Positions 5,987 to 8,362 of a DNA stretch of 8,362 nt are shown here, piece by piece. The notes under the pieces were generated by a model that was given only the letters and a program-made list of their open reading frames with translations, had not been told where the DNA came from and made no database searches. Every line of letters starts with the position of its first letter. Position 1 is the stretch's first letter. The position numbers and the translations under genes are program-made. This DNA comes from Acidobacterium sp. (GTDB lineage Bacteria > Acidobacteriota > Terriglobia > Terriglobales > Acidobacteriaceae). The stretch lies in the NCBI GenBank assembly GCA_003152595.1, contig PMAM01000054.1, positions 9,392 through 17,753 of the forward strand, written 5' to 3'.

Positions 5987-6004
5987 CCTCTGCATCCGTA
6001 CCAT
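5976..6004 (+). promoter_or_regulatory. Candidate sigma70 promoter for tig
   Basis: TTGCCG (5976-5981) and TACCAT (5999-6004) match -35 and -10 at 4/6 each with the ideal 17-bp spacer. The leader to tig would be about 140 nt. The -35 overlaps the 3' arm of the preceding inverted repeat. An SD-like AGAGGAG at 6007-6013 has no start codon after it and appears unused. Confidence 0.35.
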
Positions 6005-6140
6005 AAAGAGGAGACAGATCAGCGCATCTTCCCGCGCACGCCAACCGAGCGGCGGGACGCATCGATCGACTAACTTCGCCGCTTCCCTCCCGGCCTGCGC
6101 AACGCGCAACCTGCCAGAGACGAGTCGGGAATACGGCCCC

Positions 6141-6146
6141 GGAAGG
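6141..6146 (+). promoter_or_regulatory. Shine-Dalgarno deciding a TTG start for tig
   Basis: GGAAGG lies 6 nt before TTG at 6153. The alternative ATG at 6174 has only GGAA placed 1 nt upstream, too close to work. The TTG is therefore the better start. Confidence 0.65.
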
Positions 6147-6152
6147 CACACT

Positions 6153-7598
6153 TTGACAGCTGAAACGACGGAAATGAATCCTGCCGCAACGGCGGAAAAC
6201 GAAGCCACGGAACATACACATGAAGGCGCCCACGAAGGACATGAGCACGAACACGTGCACGAGGCCCACACGCAGCCGCAGCCGACGCTGAATCCGGAAT
6301 GCACGCGCGAGGTGCAGGTGGAAGCGCCGGCCGATGAGGTGAGCAAGGCCTTCCGCACGGTACTGAAGAAGTATCAAAAGCTGGCGCGGATTCCGGGATT
6401 CCGTCCGGGCAAGGTTCCGGAGAGCGTGCTGCGGTCGCGCTTCGCGGGCGCGCTGCGGGAAGACGTCGTCGAGGCACTGGTGCCGGAGCACTTTCGCGCG
6501 GCGATTGCACAGAAGGCTCTGCGGCCGGTGTCGCAGCCGCAGGTCACCGATCTGCAGTTGCAGGAGGGCCAGCCGTTGACGTTCAAGGCCATCTTTGAGG
6601 TGATGCCGGAGTTCCCGCTGGATGGCTATCAGGATGTGAAGGTGGAGAAGCCGAGCGCAGAGCTGACCGAGGAGGAGTTCAACACCGAGCTGGAGCGGAT
6701 TCGCGAGGGGCATTCGCGGCTGGAAAACGTGACGGAGGATCGCGGCCTGGCCGATGGGGACTGGGCGCTGATCAGCTTCACGGGCGAGGTGGGGGGCGAG
6801 GGCGCGGAGAATTCCGATGCCGGGGAATCCGGATCGTCAACCGCAGCGCAGCCGGAGGCACAGCCCATCCGGGGCAAGGATGTTTCGGTCGAGATTGGCG
6901 GCAAGGATACGGTGGCGGCGTTCACGGATGCGCTGCGCGGATCGAAGGCGGGGCAGGAGCTAAAGTTCGAAGTCACCTATCCGGGGGATTTCGGACAGAA
7001 GCGTCTTGCAGGTAAAACGGTGGCGTACAACGTTGAGGTGAAGGGCATACAGGCAAGGGTTTTGCCCGAACTCAACGACGCATTCGCCAAAGAATTTGGC
7101 CACTACGAGAGTCTCGAAGACTTCAGGCAGAAGTTGAGAGAACATCTCGCAGAGGATAAGAAGAACAGGGTCTTTGTCGATACGAGAAATCGACTGGTAG
7201 ATGCACTGTTATCCAGGTTTCAGTTCCCGGTTCCCGAATCGCTGGTGCAGAGCCAGATCGACGCCCGGCTGGAGCGCGGCTTGAGAGCGCTCGCGGCTCA
7301 GGGAATGCGCACCGAAGATATGCGCAAACTGGATTTCGATCGGCTGCGTGAGGCGCAGCGAGAGGCGGCAGTCGGCGAAGTGAAGGGTACGCTGGTACTG
7401 GATCGTATTGCCGATGTGGAAAATATTCAGGTCAGCGACGAAGAAGTGGAGCGTGAGCTTCAGGTAATCTCATTGCAAACGCGGGAACCGCTGGAAACGC
7501 TTCGTGGAAGACTGGAGCGCGAAGGAAGTCTGGCAAGAATCCGCGAGCAACTGCGACGGGAGAAAACGGGGAGTGTTCTGGTAGAACAGTTGTCCTGA
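6153..7598 (+). CDS. tig: Trigger factor, ribosome-associated chaperone and peptidyl-prolyl isomerase
   Basis: Tig binds ribosomal protein L23 at the exit tunnel and shelters nascent chains. The 481-residue product has an unusual N-terminal tail (1-48) with 8 His in residues 21-39, then the ribosome-binding domain (about 49-160) with the signature GFRPGKVP (82-89). An FKBP-type PPIase domain follows (about 165-300: WALISFTGEV, FTDALRGSKAGQEL, FEVTYPGDF), interrupted by an acidic Gly/Ser/Ala/Glu-rich insert at 214-240. The C-terminal helical substrate-binding domain runs from ELNDAFAKEFG (306-316) to the end. The start is TTG with SD GGAAGG; ATG at 6174 would shorten it by 7 residues. All 16 Arg codons before residue 298 are CGN, but 6 of 7 in residues 298-356 are AGG/AGA. 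It is the first gene of a tig-clpP-clpX cluster. Confidence 0.95.
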   Translation: MTAETTEMNPAATAENEATEHTHEGAHEGHEHEHVHEAHTQPQPTLNPECTREVQVEAPADEVSKAFRTVLKKYQKLARIPGFRPGKVPESVLRSRFAGALREDVVEALVPEHFRAAIAQKALRPVSQPQVTDLQLQEGQPLTFKAIFEVMPEFPLDGYQDVKVEKPSAELTEEEFNTELERIREGHSRLENVTEDRGLADGDWALISFTGEVGGEGAENSDAGESGSSTAAQPEAQPIRGKDVSVEIGGKDTVAAFTDALRGSKAGQELKFEVTYPGDFGQKRLAGKTVAYNVEVKGIQARVLPELNDAFAKEFGHYESLEDFRQKLREHLAEDKKNRVFVDTRNRLVDALLSRFQFPVPESLVQSQIDARLERGLRALAAQGMRTEDMRKLDFDRLREAQREAAVGEVKGTLVLDRIADVENIQVSDEEVERELQVISLQTREPLETLRGRLEREGSLARIREQLRREKTGSVLVEQLS

Positions 7599-7599
7599 A

Positions 7600-7617
7600 G
7601 CGCGCAATCGGGCGCGC
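7600..7617 (+). other. GC hairpin in the tig-clpP gap
   Basis: GCGCGC (7600-7605) pairs with GCGCGC (7612-7617) around a 6-nt loop, 2 bases after the tig stop. There is no T-run, so it is more likely an RNA-stability or processing element than a terminator. Downstream, TGAGC/GCTCA (7640-7655) and CTCAG/CTGAG (7652-7663) are small, mutually exclusive stems. Confidence 0.4.
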
Positions 7618-7676
7618 GGGTGATTCCTGTCACAGACGATGAGCCTGAAAGCTCAGAACTGAGAGTAGAGACAAAG

Positions 7677-8279
7677 ATGGCGTTAGTACCCATGGTCGTT
7701 GAGCAGACGAGCCGCGGTGAGCGGGCATATGACATCTATTCGCGTCTGCTTCGCGACAACATTATCTTTCTCGGCACACCGATCGATGACATGATTGCGA
7801 ACCTGGTCATCGCACAGTTACTCTTCTTGTCCGGAGAAGATCCGGAGAAGGACATTCAGCTGTACATCAACTCGCCGGGTGGGTCGATAACGGCCGGACT
7901 GGCGATTTACGACACCATGCAGTTCATCCGCAACGACTGTGTGACGTACTGTATCGGGCAGGCAGCAAGTATGGGCGCATTTCTGCTCATGGCAGGGACG
8001 AAGGGCAAGCGCTTCGCACTGCCGAATTCACGCATCCTGATCCATCAGCCGTCGATGGGCGGACTGGCGGGGCAGGCGACCGACATCGATATTCACGCGC
8101 GCGAGATCATTCGGATCCGCGAGATCACCAACAAGCTCATGGCCAAACACACGGGCCAGGGCCTGGACAAGATCGAAAGAGACGTGGAACGAGATTTCAT
8201 TATGAACGCACCGCAGGCGAAAGAGTACGGGATCATCGATGAGATTATCGATCGCCCGCGGACGACCAGCGGTCAGTAA
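7677..8279 (+). CDS. clpP: ATP-dependent Clp protease proteolytic subunit
   Basis: ClpP forms the 14-subunit serine protease barrel that degrades proteins unfolded by ClpX or ClpA/C. The 200-residue product, of normal family length, begins MALVPMVVEQTSRGERAYDIYSR. The catalytic triad is visible: Ser98 in GQAASMGA, His123 in ILIHQPSMGG and Asp173 in VERDFIMNAP. The oxyanion-hole Gly-rich turn INSPGGSITAG is at 65-75. The ATG at 7677 is chosen because the processed or short N-terminus matches the family; a GTG at 7620 would add 19 unsupported residues and lacks an SD. The sequence before 7677 is purine-rich (GAGAGTAGAGACAAAG) with only a weak SD. It follows tig by 78 bp and precedes clpX by 45 bp, the classic order. 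No anomaly was seen in the active site. Confidence 0.97.
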   Translation: MALVPMVVEQTSRGERAYDIYSRLLRDNIIFLGTPIDDMIANLVIAQLLFLSGEDPEKDIQLYINSPGGSITAGLAIYDTMQFIRNDCVTYCIGQAASMGAFLLMAGTKGKRFALPNSRILIHQPSMGGLAGQATDIDIHAREIIRIREITNKLMAKHTGQGLDKIERDVERDFIMNAPQAKEYGIIDEIIDRPRTTSGQ

Positions 8280-8310
8280 TGGCTGACTGAATTCCCCCTT
8301 GAGGTAGTAG

Positions 8311-8315
8311 AGGAG
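8311..8315 (+). promoter_or_regulatory. Ribosome binding site of clpX
   Basis: AGGAG ends 9 nt before the ATG at 8325. A second GGAG (8321-8324) abuts the ATG and is too close to serve. Confidence 0.65.
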
Positions 8316-8324
8316 TAGCCGGAG

Positions 8325-8362
8325 ATGAAAACGCGCACGGGACCCGATGAAGCCTTACGTTG
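8325..8362 (+). CDS. clpX: ClpX ATPase, N-terminal fragment (3' partial at window edge)
   Basis: Only 12 full codons are present (MKTRTGPDEALR), and the frame then continues past the window as TG-. ClpX is the AAA+ unfoldase that feeds ClpP. The identification rests on the position directly after clpP, the good SD, and the resemblance of the N-terminus to the residues that precede the zinc-binding CSFC motif in acidobacterial ClpX proteins, as I recall them. The next residue would be the expected cysteine if the split codon is TGC or TGT. The zinc domain and the ATPase motifs are outside the window. Confidence 0.82.
   Translation, partial: MKTRTGPDEALR

Noticed and set aside
5976..6152. In-frame upstream TTG at 5976 extending tig by 59 residues
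   Set aside because: It sits in the inverted repeat without an SD, and the extension is low-quality Arg/Ser/Pro-rich sequence; a good SD exists for TTG at 6153.
7620..7676. Upstream GTG start for clpP
   Set aside because: No SD, and the added 19 residues are unlike the family N-terminus; ATG at 7677 gives the expected 200 residues.

Overview
The window is about 60% GC and reads as bacterial chromosome, most likely from an Acidobacteriota (Terriglobia-type) organism. This is inferred from gene content, not from a marker search. The supports are a trigger factor-clpP-clpX cluster with ClpP starting MALVPMVVEQ and ClpX starting MKTRTGPDEALR, a large secreted protein ending in choice-of-anchor D/ASH-type repeats, and intergenic DNA full of short 7- and 15-bp degenerate repeats. 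No insertion sequence, phage gene, CRISPR array, tRNA or rRNA was seen.

Layout. (1) Bases 1-207 are the 3' end of a gene for an Ig-like/ASH-repeat surface protein, closed by a strong rho-independent terminator. (2) A cytoplasmic GH13 enzyme with an N-terminal CBM48 module (related to glycogen branching enzyme and TreZ) lies convergently on the minus strand, 352-2256. An operator-like palindrome sits in its leader. (3) Bases 2257-2917 are a 661-bp divergent intergenic region with heptamer repeats, an 18-bp direct repeat, a 10-bp tandem duplication and an extended -10 promoter. (4) A secreted, cysteine-containing protein of unknown function occupies 2918-4492. (5) A membrane-anchored TPR protein lies on the minus strand, 4523-5263, convergent with (4). 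(6) Across a 52-bp gap with mirrored promoter-like arms, a Nudix hydrolase diverges from it at 5316-5864. (7) A five-copy 15-bp tandem array starts inside the end of the Nudix gene. (8) The protein quality-control cluster tig (6153-7598), clpP (7677-8279) and clpX (from 8325, cut by the window edge) completes the window.

How the genes work together. Tig, ClpP and ClpX form a classical unit: Tig folds nascent chains at the ribosome exit tunnel, and ClpXP degrades failed or tagged proteins. The GH13 enzyme belongs to alpha-glucan (glycogen/maltodextrin) metabolism but has no glycogen partner in view. The TPR protein, the secreted protein and the Nudix enzyme show no clear functional link to each other.

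I do not see a multi-gene novel system. The most unusual items are the histidine-rich N-terminal tail of trigger factor, the arginine-codon shift inside tig, the 15-bp array at the Nudix stop codon, the mirrored SD-less starts of the TPR and Nudix genes, and the repeat-dense promoter region of the unknown secreted protein.
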